DNA from: Eubacteriales bacterium
Lineage (GTDB): Bacteria > Bacillota > Clostridia > Oscillospirales > Acutalibacteraceae
Direction: 5' to 3'
Length of the DNA: 43,314 bases
Assembly: GCA_029225565.1 (NCBI GenBank)
Contig: JAQXWS010000008.1
Coordinates: forward strand, 1 to 43,314
Shown here: positions 25,606-33,863 of the stretch, piece after piece
How the letters are laid out: each line of letters starts with the position of its first letter
How positions within the stretch are numbered: position 1 is the first letter of the stretch
Made by a program: the position numbers and the translations under genes
Notes under the pieces: generated by a model
Database searches by the model: none
The model's input: only the letters and a program-made list of their open reading frames with translations
What the model was told of the DNA's origin: nothing

Positions 25606-27252
25606 TCATCCGTTGATTATGGATGTCATTATCTCTTTTGTCTTTTCCAATCTTTTTGATGCTGTTGCTTTGTCCGGGGCGACAATGGAGTAATACACCT
25701 TGATTTTTGGCTCGGTGCCGCTGGGTCTGACTGCCATCCAGGAGCCGTTGTCAAAAATGTACTTTAGCACATTCTCCCTTGGCAAATCGTCAATTCCCTT
25801 GCTGTAATCAATTATTTCGGCAATGCCCGGCATAAGCTCTGCACCGAGTCTGCGGAACTCCGCCATCAGTTGCTGTATTCTCTCGGCGCCGTCCTTGCCT
25901 TTTAGTACAAAGCTGTCAAGTGAATCCAAATAGTAGCCGTACCTGTCATATATCTCGTTAAGGCCGTCAACAAGGGTCTTGCCCTGCGCCTTATACCACG
26001 CAGCCATCTGGCAAATCAGCATGGAGGACACCACGCCGTCCTTGTCCCTGGCGTGAGTACCTACCAGGTAGCCGTAGCTCTCCTCATATCCAATAACAAA
26101 TTCTCTGTCGCCGGATTGTTCAAACTTATTGATTTGGTCACCGATGTACTTGAAGCCGGTAAGAGTATCCACCAGGTGAAGTCCGTAATTCCTGCCGATA
26201 TTGGCTCCCAGCTCCGAGGTAACAATGGTTTTGATTAAGGTGGATTTGCTGTTTAGCCTATCCTTATCCATAGTGAGGATAAAATTGACTAAAAGGGCGC
26301 CTGTCTGGTTGCCGGTAAAGAGAACATAATCCTCCCCGTCTCTGACTGCAACACCGACTCTGTCGCAATCCGGGTCGGTACCCAGAACAATATCCGCACC
26401 CACTTCTCCCGCCTTTTTTATAGCCAGGGTCAACGCGGCTCTGTCCTCGGGATTAGGCGACTTGACAGTAGGAAAATTGCCGTCCGCTGTTTGCTGACTT
26501 TCCAACACGGTAACATCCATACCCTCCAGCACACGCTGAACCGGGATATTACCTGTACCGTGAAGAGGGGTATATACAATTTTTAAATCAGTGGGAGCGT
26601 TATAACGGGATTGTTTTTTTACCTCAGCGATATACTGCTCCAAAACATCCTCGTAAATTCCGACTATCATACCGGTACTCATATAATGCTCGACGCTTTC
26701 GACCCCGTCATATATGCCGGAATAGTCCGTAACGGCGTTGATGTAGCCGATGGCTTCCCTTGCGTCATCGGTGCATAACTGACAACCCGTACTGTCATAC
26801 ACCTTGTAGCCGTTGTACTCCTTTGGATTATGGGAGGCGGTAATCATAACACCGGCTGTACACTCCAAGTATCGGGTAGTAAAAGACAAAACCGGCACCG
26901 GTACAATATCGGTATATGCGTACACCTTTATACCACGGGATGCAAAAATCCCGGCGCAATACCACTCAAAATCAGCAGAATTGAGCCTGCTGTCACAGGC
27001 AATTGCCACGGACAGATTATCGCCGTACTTCGCTTTAAGATAATTGGCCAATCCCAATGTGGCCTTGCCGACGGTGTATCGGTTCATACGGTTTGTGCCT
27101 GCGCCCATAATACCACGCAGACCGCCGGTACCGAATGCCAAATCCTTGTAAAATCTGTCCTCAATTTCCTTTTCGTCGGTAATGGCAGAAAGTTGTGCGT
27201 TTGTCTCATCATCGAATGCAAGCCATTGATTATACTTTTCTCTGTATGTCAT
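25606..27252 (-). CDS. Alpha-phosphoglucomutase (phosphohexomutase family)
   Basis: Interconverts glucose-1-phosphate and glucose-6-phosphate; possible activity on mannose phosphates. The catalytic phosphoserine is in GVMITASHNPKEYNGYKVY (about residues 133-150), the magnesium loop is GTDPDCDRVGVAV, the sugar loop is GYEESYGYLVG, and the phosphate loop near the C-terminus is RPSGTEPKIKVYYS. At 548 residues it matches the Firmicutes PgcA type. The start at 27252 (MTYREKYNQW) is preferred over the TTG at 27267, which lacks a spaced ribosome-binding site. First gene of the operon with nfu, GH38, a small membrane protein and cca. Confidence 0.93.
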   Translation of the reverse strand: MTYREKYNQWLAFDDETNAQLSAITDEKEIEDRFYKDLAFGTGGLRGIMGAGTNRMNRYTVGKATLGLANYLKAKYGDNLSVAIACDSRLNSADFEWYCAGIFASRGIKVYAYTDIVPVPVLSFTTRYLECTAGVMITASHNPKEYNGYKVYDSTGCQLCTDDAREAIGYINAVTDYSGIYDGVESVEHYMSTGMIVGIYEDVLEQYIAEVKKQSRYNAPTDLKIVYTPLHGTGNIPVQRVLEGMDVTVLESQQTADGNFPTVKSPNPEDRAALTLAIKKAGEVGADIVLGTDPDCDRVGVAVRDGEDYVLFTGNQTGALLVNFILTMDKDRLNSKSTLIKTIVTSELGANIGRNYGLHLVDTLTGFKYIGDQINKFEQSGDREFVIGYEESYGYLVGTHARDKDGVVSSMLICQMAAWYKAQGKTLVDGLNEIYDRYGYYLDSLDSFVLKGKDGAERIQQLMAEFRRLGAELMPGIAEIIDYSKGIDDLPRENVLKYIFDNGSWMAVRPSGTEPKIKVYYSIVAPDKATASKRLEKTKEIMTSIING

Positions 27253-27278
27253 AGTTGCAACCCCCAATAATTAATGGA

Positions 27279-27307
27279 ATTATAGCATACTGAATTATTA
27301 TACACAA
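27279..27307 (-). promoter_or_regulatory. Promoter of the pgm-nfu-GH38-cca operon
   Basis: On the minus strand TTGTGT (27302-27307), 17-bp spacer ending in TGC (extended -10), consensus TATAAT (27279-27284). Confidence 0.75.
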
Positions 27308-27340
27308 GAAAAAGAGGTGAAAAAATCACCTCTTTTTACT
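27306..27340 (-). terminator. Terminator of the GPH transporter gene
   Basis: An 11-bp perfect stem (27310-27320 with 27326-27336), 5-base loop, followed on the minus strand by TTCTTG after T4 of the stem. It abuts the next promoter. Confidence 0.8.
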
Positions 27341-27342
27341 GA

Positions 27343-29901
27343 TTATTTTTTTGCGGCTTTCTTTGCAGCCTTTTCTGCCTTGCGGCGTTCAAGCTCTGCC
27401 TTTTCTTCGGCTAAGCGCTTTTCTTCAGCTTCGGCCTCCTGTGCCTCAGCAATAGCCACATTCTCTTTTGCAATGTCATACTTGGCAGCAATCTCGTCAA
27501 AGTGAGAGAAATTATTTTGCTGGTTGAGCAATTTTTTAGCATCAACAAAGGGTTTTGCGGCACGATTGAACTTTGCGTGCTTATCCATCTCTTCCTTGGA
27601 GAGGGTGCGTACCTTTTTGCGTTCCTCGGAGAGAGCCTTAATCTCTGACTTGAGTCTCTTAACCTCGTCGAAGTCCTTATCCTTCTTTGCGATATGGCTC
27701 AGCTTGGAAAGCTCCTCTATTTTGCTGTCAAGCATATCCTCTTGGTTAAAGTACTCCTCGATAGTATCGAAGCTCAATTCCTTAAATTCGTTTACTGCGC
27801 CGTAGTACTTTGAGTATGCCTTTGCAGATGAAACCTGAGAATGAGCAAGTTCAATGTAGAATTTTCTAATCTCTTTTTCGTCCTGGGTGTTCTTTGGCAT
27901 TGCCTTTGCTTTTGCGAGAATATCCTTTGCGTCGGCAACGGATGTATTCTTTATGCCGTCAAGTCCTGCTTCGTAAATCTTTGTGTAAGCAGAAATCTTA
28001 TGCTCGCCGAGCTCTGTGTTGAACTTGTTGAGCTCATCCATCACAAACTTAGCAATCTCAATTTCTTCATTATATTCTACAGCTTCACGATATGCTTTCT
28101 TTGCAGCCTTTTTGTCCTGCTTGTTGCCCGCATTCTTGTATTCCGACTTATCCAATGACTTTGGCTGGGCAACAGCCATTTCCTTTGCGTTGTTTACAAG
28201 GTCAATCATCTCAACAATGTCCTTGTCCTTAAGGGCGTTGTTGCCGTAATCCTCAAATACAGCGCGAACCTTGAGTACACGGACATAAGCCTTTTGCTTT
28301 TTTTCGGTAAGGTCGTAGAAGAAGAACGGAATAACATTAAGTGTAGCACCTGCTGCAGCAACAAGAACCAATACTCTAAGCAGCGGCAGAAGAATGTTAT
28401 CTACATCATAGAGTGCTGATGACGGGTTAACAAAATTGTCCTGTCCGTTAGCCAATTGCTCGGTAAGAAGCTGAGTCAGCGTCTGCTTTGTACCCGGCAG
28501 AACTCTGGACATAAGAGTTGCATTGCCGGTAACCTTTTGGGCCATAACGGCGTTCATACCGTACTTTTCCTGCAAGGCAGGGAGAACACCGGCTGTGATA
28601 AGAGTGATAATACCGCCGATAGTACCCACTGCTGCAAACATACCATCGATACGCTCACCGGTCTTGTACTGCTGATAATCGCGAATATCGGCCTGAATTG
28701 ACGGATTGAGGATATGAGCAAAAGCGCCGACCAGAGCGTTCATATACAGGCAAGCCATAACTGCCCAAATAACATAAGACTTTACATTTCCGTCTGCGCC
28801 GCTTGAGCCTAAGAAGAACGGATACATACAAAGAATAAATGCGATATTGAACAAATTGGTAACAATTTGCACCTTCTTTTTGCCCCATTTTCTGATGCAG
28901 AAGGGAGCAAGGAGCATACCCCAAAGGGATGCGTTACCGTAAACAGTGGTAATAATGGTATATGTTCCCTGAGAGCAGGCACCGCCGTAGTTACACAACC
29001 AGTAAAGTATGTTGGCATAAGCAGTCTCAAGGAAGCCAATCCATGTAGCCAAAGAAATAATCCAGAAGTACTTGTTCTTTGCTACCTCGCGAATAGCGTC
29101 GGTAAACTTGATTTGAATAACATGGGTCTTGGCCTGAATAATTTTTTCCTGGGTGTTGGCATATACAATAAACACAAGTAATGTGCCGATTACACCGATA
29201 ACAGGAAAGGCTAATCTATATACACGAATATCTGTCTGGTTTGTACCGATAGCGCCGGCAATAAGCGGAATTATAATATTATATACGGTAGGACCGAATG
29301 AGTAAATAACACTCTTGATGGACGCTACATCTGCACGCTCCTGTGAGTTGGGAGACAGTACGTGAATCAAATTCTCGTATGCATCATAGAAGAAATAGTA
29401 GAAAAATTGCAGCGCAATATTGAATGCAAGTACAACGGCACACTTTGCAACATATTCGGAAGACTTTCCGAACATCTGGCCGTCACCGACTATCAGTCTG
29501 AGCTTGTCGTAGGGAAACCATACCATCAAAACAAAGATAATGGAACAAGGAATACCCATACGAAGCAGGTACGGTCTGTACTTACCCGCCTTATTTCGTG
29601 TGTTATCGACAATATTTGCACGAATAGCAGTCAGCGGAATACCCGATAACACACCGATAACATACATTATGTACATGTCTGTAAGTCCAATACCGATGGT
29701 ACCGGATAAGAATACATTGGTAGCACCCAAAATACACGGTATGCTCATACATACGATAAGGTATGCACCGATACCGCCAAACGCATAGGAGGCTATCTCT
29801 TTGAAAGACATATACCTGCCCTTGGGTGGCTTTTTCCAATAATAGCGCACATTGTCAAGCACGCCGGTAATTTTGGCCTTAAGGCCCTGAGCTTCTGCCA
29901 T
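27343..29901 (-). CDS. GPH/MFS-type sugar symporter with ~300-residue charged coiled-coil tail
   Basis: The first ~540 residues form a polytopic transporter with about twelve membrane segments. They resemble the glycoside-pentoside-hexuronide:cation symporters (MelB-like), with YAFGGIGAYLIVC in the first segment, IVDNTRNKAGKYRPYLL in the 2-3 loop (the D.TR...G.YRP motif) and IQADIRDYQQYKTGERIDG later, the family's D..DY...KTG.R motif. Family members usually have 450-500 residues. Here an extra ~300 residues are cytosolic, almost all helical and rich in Lys, Glu and Ala, ending in an (EAE/KAE)-rich run. The substrate is unknown; neighbours suggest glycosides. ATG at 29901 after AAAGGGG; own promoter and terminator. 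Confidence 0.85.
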   Translation of the reverse strand: MAEAQGLKAKITGVLDNVRYYWKKPPKGRYMSFKEIASYAFGGIGAYLIVCMSIPCILGATNVFLSGTIGIGLTDMYIMYVIGVLSGIPLTAIRANIVDNTRNKAGKYRPYLLRMGIPCSIIFVLMVWFPYDKLRLIVGDGQMFGKSSEYVAKCAVVLAFNIALQFFYYFFYDAYENLIHVLSPNSQERADVASIKSVIYSFGPTVYNIIIPLIAGAIGTNQTDIRVYRLAFPVIGVIGTLLVFIVYANTQEKIIQAKTHVIQIKFTDAIREVAKNKYFWIISLATWIGFLETAYANILYWLCNYGGACSQGTYTIITTVYGNASLWGMLLAPFCIRKWGKKKVQIVTNLFNIAFILCMYPFFLGSSGADGNVKSYVIWAVMACLYMNALVGAFAHILNPSIQADIRDYQQYKTGERIDGMFAAVGTIGGIITLITAGVLPALQEKYGMNAVMAQKVTGNATLMSRVLPGTKQTLTQLLTEQLANGQDNFVNPSSALYDVDNILLPLLRVLVLVAAAGATLNVIPFFFYDLTEKKQKAYVRVLKVRAVFEDYGNNALKDKDIVEMIDLVNNAKEMAVAQPKSLDKSEYKNAGNKQDKKAAKKAYREAVEYNEEIEIAKFVMDELNKFNTELGEHKISAYTKIYEAGLDGIKNTSVADAKDILAKAKAMPKNTQDEKEIRKFYIELAHSQVSSAKAYSKYYGAVNEFKELSFDTIEEYFNQEDMLDSKIEELSKLSHIAKKDKDFDEVKRLKSEIKALSEERKKVRTLSKEEMDKHAKFNRAAKPFVDAKKLLNQQNNFSHFDEIAAKYDIAKENVAIAEAQEAEAEEKRLAEEKAELERRKAEKAAKKAAKK

Positions 29902-29931
29902 AGTAAATCCCCTTTCAATTACAATAAACTT

Positions 29932-29960
29932 ATTTTATCATAATTTGTCATTGGACACAA
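29932..29960 (-). promoter_or_regulatory. Promoter of the GPH transporter gene
   Basis: On the minus strand TTGTGT (29955-29960), 17-bp spacer, TAAAAT (29932-29937). Confidence 0.65.
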
Positions 29961-30040
29961 TAAAGAAAATCAAAAAGCCCCCAATTTATGCAAAGTACAC
30001 AAATCAGAGGCAAAAAATTCTATAAATCGGATAGAAAAAA

Positions 30041-30382
30041 TTAGAAATTCATATTATTCCAGCCCCACTGATTGGTTCCGGAATACTTGACATACAGCTT
30101 GTCGGGAGCGATACCCAGTATGTCATTAAAGATTGAACAAACCTCTACGGTCATTTTTTCGCATCCGGCATCAGTTGACTGACCAAACACGGCGATGTCA
30201 ACAAAAGCCATGGGTGAAGAGCCGTCACCCTTGAAATACATACTACATTCGTCCTCAAAGGATAACATCAGCCAGCTCTCGCTTTTGCCGAGAAGTTGTA
30301 TGGCATTGCCCAATCTTGACTTAAGCTCCTGCTCCTGCTGAGGGCTGATTTTTACATTAGTTTTTGTGTTAATAAAAGGCAT
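30041..30382 (-). CDS. Macrophage migration inhibitory factor (MIF)/tautomerase-superfamily protein
   Basis: A 113-residue protein starting MPFINTKTNV. In MIF the catalytic base is Pro1 after Met removal; here Pro follows Met directly. Numbered without Met, Lys32 is in the same place (LLGK) and Tyr96 in DKLYVKY matches MIF Tyr95, while the Asn97 position is Lys. The C-terminus WGWNNMNF matches MIF's VGWNNSTF. The CXXC redox motif of animal MIF is absent. A longer frame exists upstream, but the ATG at 30382 with GGAG and the Pro2 decide the start. Likely keto-enol tautomerase; the physiological substrate is unknown. Its promoter is back to back with the T-box promoter. Confidence 0.87.
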   Translation of the reverse strand: MPFINTKTNVKISPQQEQELKSRLGNAIQLLGKSESWLMLSFEDECSMYFKGDGSSPMAFVDIAVFGQSTDAGCEKMTVEVCSIFNDILGIAPDKLYVKYSGTNQWGWNNMNF

Positions 30383-30412
30383 AGTATTCACTCCATATAA
30401 GTTGATATATAC

Positions 30413-30441
30413 ATTATAATTTGCGCCGCATAATCTGTCAA
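30413..30441 (-). promoter_or_regulatory. Consensus promoter of the MIF-like gene
   Basis: On the minus strand TTGACA (30436-30441), 17-bp spacer, TATAAT (30413-30418): a perfect consensus, 31 bp before the ATG. Confidence 0.85.
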
Positions 30442-30459
30442 TATTTATACAAAAAACAC

Positions 30460-30488
30460 TTGACAACAGATACTAAAATGTATATAAT
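30460..30488 (+). promoter_or_regulatory. Consensus promoter of the T-box leader
   Basis: TTGACA (30460-30465), 17-bp spacer, TATAAT (30483-30488): a perfect consensus. Its -35 lies 18 bp from the -35 of the divergent MIF promoter. Confidence 0.88.
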
Positions 30489-30494
30489 ACTGAC

Positions 30495-30768
30495 AAATAT
30501 TCTAAATGCGTTGACGAGAACAAGGCTTTTGCCGGATGTGTTACAGAGAGCTGTCGGTAGGTGCGAGACAGTACAACAAGGCATTGGTTATCCTCTCTGA
30601 GCAGATTTGCCAAACCGATATGTAGTAGGCGAATACGGCGGCCTCCGTTACGGGATAGTACATATTAGTGTATGAAGTGCATCACTTTGTGATGAATAAG
30701 AGTGGTACCACGGTAACTCAAGCATTATCGCCTCTTAGCCCAATAGGGTTAAGAGGCTTTTTTATTTA
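30495..30768 (+). promoter_or_regulatory. T-box riboswitch upstream of the 2-oxoacid:ferredoxin oxidoreductase operon
   Basis: A tRNA-sensing leader of about 270 nt. Stem I shows the usual GACGAGAACAAGG start, the ACAGAGAG segment (30543-30550), the distal GGTAGGTGCGAG loop, and TCCTCTCTGAG (30591-30601) closing it. The T-box sequence AGAGTGGTACCACGG lies at 30699-30713. An intrinsic terminator follows: 12-bp stem 30730-30741 with 30746-30757 and T6. By analogy with known stem I layouts, the specifier codon is probably GTT (Val) at 30587-30589, followed by A; TTA (Leu) or ATT (Ile) nearby are less likely. Uncharged tRNA would allow read-through into porG. Confidence 0.9.
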
Positions 30769-30794
30769 CAAATTACATTGAATAGAGGGATAAA

Positions 30795-31370
30795 ATGGAA
30801 AATGTAGTAGAAATTCGATGGCACGGTCGAGGCGGTCAGGGTGCAAAGACAGCGGCTCTGCTGCTGGCTGATGTTGCCTTCAAGACCGGCAAGTATGTAC
30901 AGGGCTTTCCCGAATACGGTCCGGAGCGTATGGGCGCACCTATCACAGCCTACAACAGAATCGGCGAAGAAGAAATTAGAGTGCACTCTAACATCTACCA
31001 CCCTGATTACGTAGTAGTTGTTGATTCAGGACTGCTCAAGGCTGTTGATGTAACAAAGGGACTAAGCCCGGAGGGCGGCATAATCGTGAACACCTCCAAG
31101 ACGCCGGAGCAAATAAAGGAGTCACTGGGCGGATACACAGGAAAGGTATATACCATAGACGCAAAGAAGGTTTCCGTTGCCTGCCTGGGCAAATACTTTC
31201 CTAATACCCCAATGCTGGCTGCTATAGTAAAGGTATCAGGAGTTATGGATTGGGATACCTTTTTCAGCGAGATGCAGGCGTCTTTTGAGCACAAGTTCAG
31301 CTCAAAGCCGGAGGTAATCGAAGGCAATATGAACGCCCTGAAGATGGCATACGAGGAGGTAAAAGAATAA
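30795..31370 (+). CDS. porG: 2-oxoacid:ferredoxin oxidoreductase, gamma subunit
   Basis: The gamma subunit of the four-part enzyme that decarboxylates a 2-oxoacid to its acyl-CoA and reduces ferredoxin. At 191 residues it has the characteristic start EIRWHGRGGQGAKTAALLLAD and FPEYGPERMGAPITAYNRI, then VVVDSGLL and a C-terminal VKVSGVMDWDTFFSEM. The ATG at 30795 has GAGGGATA. It is the first gene after the T-box and overlaps the delta gene by one base (TAATG). Sequence cannot by itself separate pyruvate from branched-chain oxoacid enzymes; the T-box favours an amino-acid-derived substrate. Confidence 0.88.
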   Translation: MENVVEIRWHGRGGQGAKTAALLLADVAFKTGKYVQGFPEYGPERMGAPITAYNRIGEEEIRVHSNIYHPDYVVVVDSGLLKAVDVTKGLSPEGGIIVNTSKTPEQIKESLGGYTGKVYTIDAKKVSVACLGKYFPNTPMLAAIVKVSGVMDWDTFFSEMQASFEHKFSSKPEVIEGNMNALKMAYEEVKE

Positions 31371-31672
31371 TGAAAAGTGACCTTACTAAACTTGGACTGA
31401 AATGCTCTTGGCAGGATTTGACCGAGGGTATGCAGATATACGGCGAAAAGACATCGGAGGAATTTAACACCGGCGAATGGGCAAGTGTTAAGCCTGCAAT
31501 GGACAACGAAAAGTGTATTAACTGCCTGTTGTGTGTACCGGTATGTCCGGACAGCTGTATTACCGTCGTTGACGGTAAGAGAGCTCCTCTTGACTACGCA
31601 CACTGCAAGGGTTGCGGCATTTGCGTAAAGGTATGTCCTGTTAACGCACTGATTATGAAAGGGGTAAAGTAA
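31370..31672 (+). CDS. porD: 2-oxoacid:ferredoxin oxidoreductase, delta (2x[4Fe-4S] ferredoxin) subunit
   Basis: A 100-residue bacterial ferredoxin-type subunit that carries electrons from the active site to ferredoxin. Two complete cluster motifs are visible in the second half: CINCLLCVPVCPDSC and CKGCGICVKVCPVNA (each CxxCxxCxxxCP). The N-terminal ~45 residues, including WQDLTEGMQI, form the subunit-specific contact. The ATG at 31370 follows AGGAGGT and overlaps the gamma stop. The alpha gene begins 1 bp after its stop region. Confidence 0.92.
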   Translation: MKSDLTKLGLKCSWQDLTEGMQIYGEKTSEEFNTGEWASVKPAMDNEKCINCLLCVPVCPDSCITVVDGKRAPLDYAHCKGCGICVKVCPVNALIMKGVK

Positions 31673-31673
31673 T

Positions 31674-32855
31674 ATGGCAAGAAGAGACAGATTAAGCGGC
31701 AACGAGGCCGTTGCGGAAGCGCTGCGCCAAATCAATCCCGATGTAATGGCGGCCTTTCCCATTACCCCATCGACAGAAATTCCGCAATATTTCAGCAAGC
31801 TGGTAGCAGACGGCAAGGTTGACAGCGAATTCATACCTGTAGAGAGCGAGCACTCCGCTATGTCGGCTGTTATAGGCGCACAGGCAGCCGGCGCAAGAAG
31901 CGTTACCGCCACATCATCAGCAGGTCTTGCGCTTATGTGGGAGGAGCTGTATCTGGCAGCCAGCAACAGACTGCCCTGTGTACTGACATTGGTTAACAGA
32001 GCCCTATCAGGACCCATCAACATTAACTGCGACCACTCCGACTCCATGGGTGCCCGTGATGCCGGCTGGATACAAATATATGCCGAGAACAACCAGGAGG
32101 TATATGACAACCTGTGTATGGCATATCCTATTGCCGAGCACAAGGATGTAAAGCTTCCTATTATGATATGCCAGGACGGATTCATCACCTCACACGCAGT
32201 AGAGAATATCGTACTTAACGAGGACGAAGAGGTAAAAGAATTTGTGGGCGAGTACAACCCCGAAAACTATTTGCTGAATTCCGAATGCCCTATGGCAGTA
32301 GGCCCATACAGCGTTACCAACTATTATTTTGAGGCAAAGAGGGCCCAGGCCGAGGCGTTGAAAAACGCAAAGCAGGTTGTGCTGGATGTTGCAAAACAGT
32401 ATGAAAAGATTACAGGTCGCAAGTACGGACTTTTTGAGGAGTACCGTATGGAGGACGCCGAACTGGCAGTGGTTATTATCGGCTCAGCTGCAGGCACAAC
32501 GAAGGAGGCTGTTGACCAGCTTCGCAAAGAAGGCGTAAAGGCAGGACTCATTAAGATTCGTCTTTTCCGTCCCTTCCCTGCCGAAGAAATTGCCGAGGCA
32601 CTCAAGGGAGTAAAAGCTGTTGCTCTCATGGACAGGACGGAATCCTACAACGACCAATGCGGACCAATTGGCGCAGAGGTTACCACAGCGCTGTACCGAG
32701 CAGGTGCAGACACGCTGGCTGTCAACTATGTTTACGGTCTTGGCGGCAGAGATGTCAGAGTAGATGATATGAAGGGCATTTATGCAGACCTGCAAAAGGC
32801 AGTTGACCTTGGTAAGGTAGAAAATCCGTACAGATACATGGGCGTAAGAGAATAG
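31674..32855 (+). CDS. porA: 2-oxoacid:ferredoxin oxidoreductase, alpha subunit
   Basis: The alpha subunit (393 residues) contributes to the thiamine diphosphate and substrate pocket. Family features are the early AFPITPSTEIPQYF (about residues 27-40), ESEHSAMSAVIGAQAAGARSVTATSSAGLALM, and the later RLFRPFPAEEI and DRTESYNDQCGP. It is closest in pattern to four-subunit PorA proteins; VorA and IorA relatives share these motifs. It lies in the porG-D-A-B order with close spacing and a GGGGTAAAG ribosome-binding region. Confidence 0.9.
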   Translation: MARRDRLSGNEAVAEALRQINPDVMAAFPITPSTEIPQYFSKLVADGKVDSEFIPVESEHSAMSAVIGAQAAGARSVTATSSAGLALMWEELYLAASNRLPCVLTLVNRALSGPININCDHSDSMGARDAGWIQIYAENNQEVYDNLCMAYPIAEHKDVKLPIMICQDGFITSHAVENIVLNEDEEVKEFVGEYNPENYLLNSECPMAVGPYSVTNYYFEAKRAQAEALKNAKQVVLDVAKQYEKITGRKYGLFEEYRMEDAELAVVIIGSAAGTTKEAVDQLRKEGVKAGLIKIRLFRPFPAEEIAEALKGVKAVALMDRTESYNDQCGPIGAEVTTALYRAGADTLAVNYVYGLGGRDVRVDDMKGIYADLQKAVDLGKVENPYRYMGVRE

Positions 32856-32868
32856 GAGGTGCAAGAAT

Positions 32869-33810
32869 ATGTATAATTTCAAAGAATATGTAGCAAGAGA
32901 AGACAGACTTGCACCGGGCCACAGGATGTGTGCAGGCTGCGGCGGTACAATCACGGTCAGAAATGTACTCAAGGCAATCAAGCCGGGCGACCGTGCGGTT
33001 GTGGGCAATGCCACAGGATGTCTTGAGGTGTCCACATTTATGTACCCATATACAGCATACAAGGATTCGTATATCCACAACGCATTCGAGAATGCGGGCG
33101 CCACTATGTCCGGTGTTGAGGGTGCATACAACGCGCTTCGCCGCAAGGGTAAAATTGACGACACATTCAAATTTATTACCTTTGGCGGTGACGGAGGTAC
33201 ATACGACATCGGATTTCAGTCCCTGTCCGGCGCTATGGAGAGAGGTCACGATATGGTATATGTGTGCTACGATAACGGCGCATATATGAATACCGGTATT
33301 CAGCGCAGCTCGGCAACACCTATGTTTGCCGACACAACCACAACTCCCGTTGGCAGAGAATCAAAGGGTAAAATTCAGTACAAAAAGGATTTGTCGGCAA
33401 TAATTGCAGAGCACCAAATTCCCTATGTGGCGCAGACCACCTTTGTACAAAACTTCCGTGACTTGCACAAAAAGAGCGAAAAAGCAATCTACACACCGGG
33501 CGCTGCATTCCTTAATGTAATGTCCCCTTGCCCCCGCGGTTGGAGATACCCAACCTACGACATTATGGACATTTGCAAGCTGGCAGTAGAAACAAGATAC
33601 TGGCCTCTGTTCGAGGTAATTGACGGCAAATGGATACTCAACTATCAGCCCAAAAGCTATGTGCCAATTGAAGAGTGGCTGATTAAGCAAGGAAGATTTA
33701 AGCACTTATTCAAGCCTGAGAACCAATGGATGATTACAGAATTCCAAAAGGAGGTTGACCGTAGATGGCAACAGCTTTTGGACAGATGCGACGAGGTTCG
33801 CGGAGCATAA
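32869..33810 (+). CDS. porB: 2-oxoacid:ferredoxin oxidoreductase, beta (TPP-binding) subunit
   Basis: The beta subunit (313 residues) binds thiamine diphosphate and a [4Fe-4S] cluster. Cluster Cys candidates are in MCAGCGGTI and NATGCLEVST near the N-terminus and in SPCPRGW at about residue 223. The TPP motif is TFGGDGGTYDIGFQSLSGA (about 103-121) with downstream YDNGAYMNTG. ATG at 32869 after AGGAGGTG, 13 bp behind porA. It ends the T-box operon, with a terminator at 33820-33850. Confidence 0.92.
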   Translation: MYNFKEYVAREDRLAPGHRMCAGCGGTITVRNVLKAIKPGDRAVVGNATGCLEVSTFMYPYTAYKDSYIHNAFENAGATMSGVEGAYNALRRKGKIDDTFKFITFGGDGGTYDIGFQSLSGAMERGHDMVYVCYDNGAYMNTGIQRSSATPMFADTTTTPVGRESKGKIQYKKDLSAIIAEHQIPYVAQTTFVQNFRDLHKKSEKAIYTPGAAFLNVMSPCPRGWRYPTYDIMDICKLAVETRYWPLFEVIDGKWILNYQPKSYVPIEEWLIKQGRFKHLFKPENQWMITEFQKEVDRRWQQLLDRCDEVRGA

Positions 33811-33819
33811 TCAACAACG

Positions 33820-33850
33820 AGAAGCAGTGGATAATTCCATTGCTTCTTTT
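33820..33850 (+). terminator. Terminator of the oxidoreductase operon
   Basis: An 11-bp stem with one G-T pair (33821-33831 with 33836-33846), loop TAAT, followed by TTTTG. Confidence 0.75.
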
Positions 33851-33863
33851 GTCACATTTTCCC

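Noticed and set aside
30383-30466. N-terminal extension of the MIF-like protein
   Set aside because: It crosses the consensus promoter and would hide the catalytic proline that must be N-terminal after Met removal.
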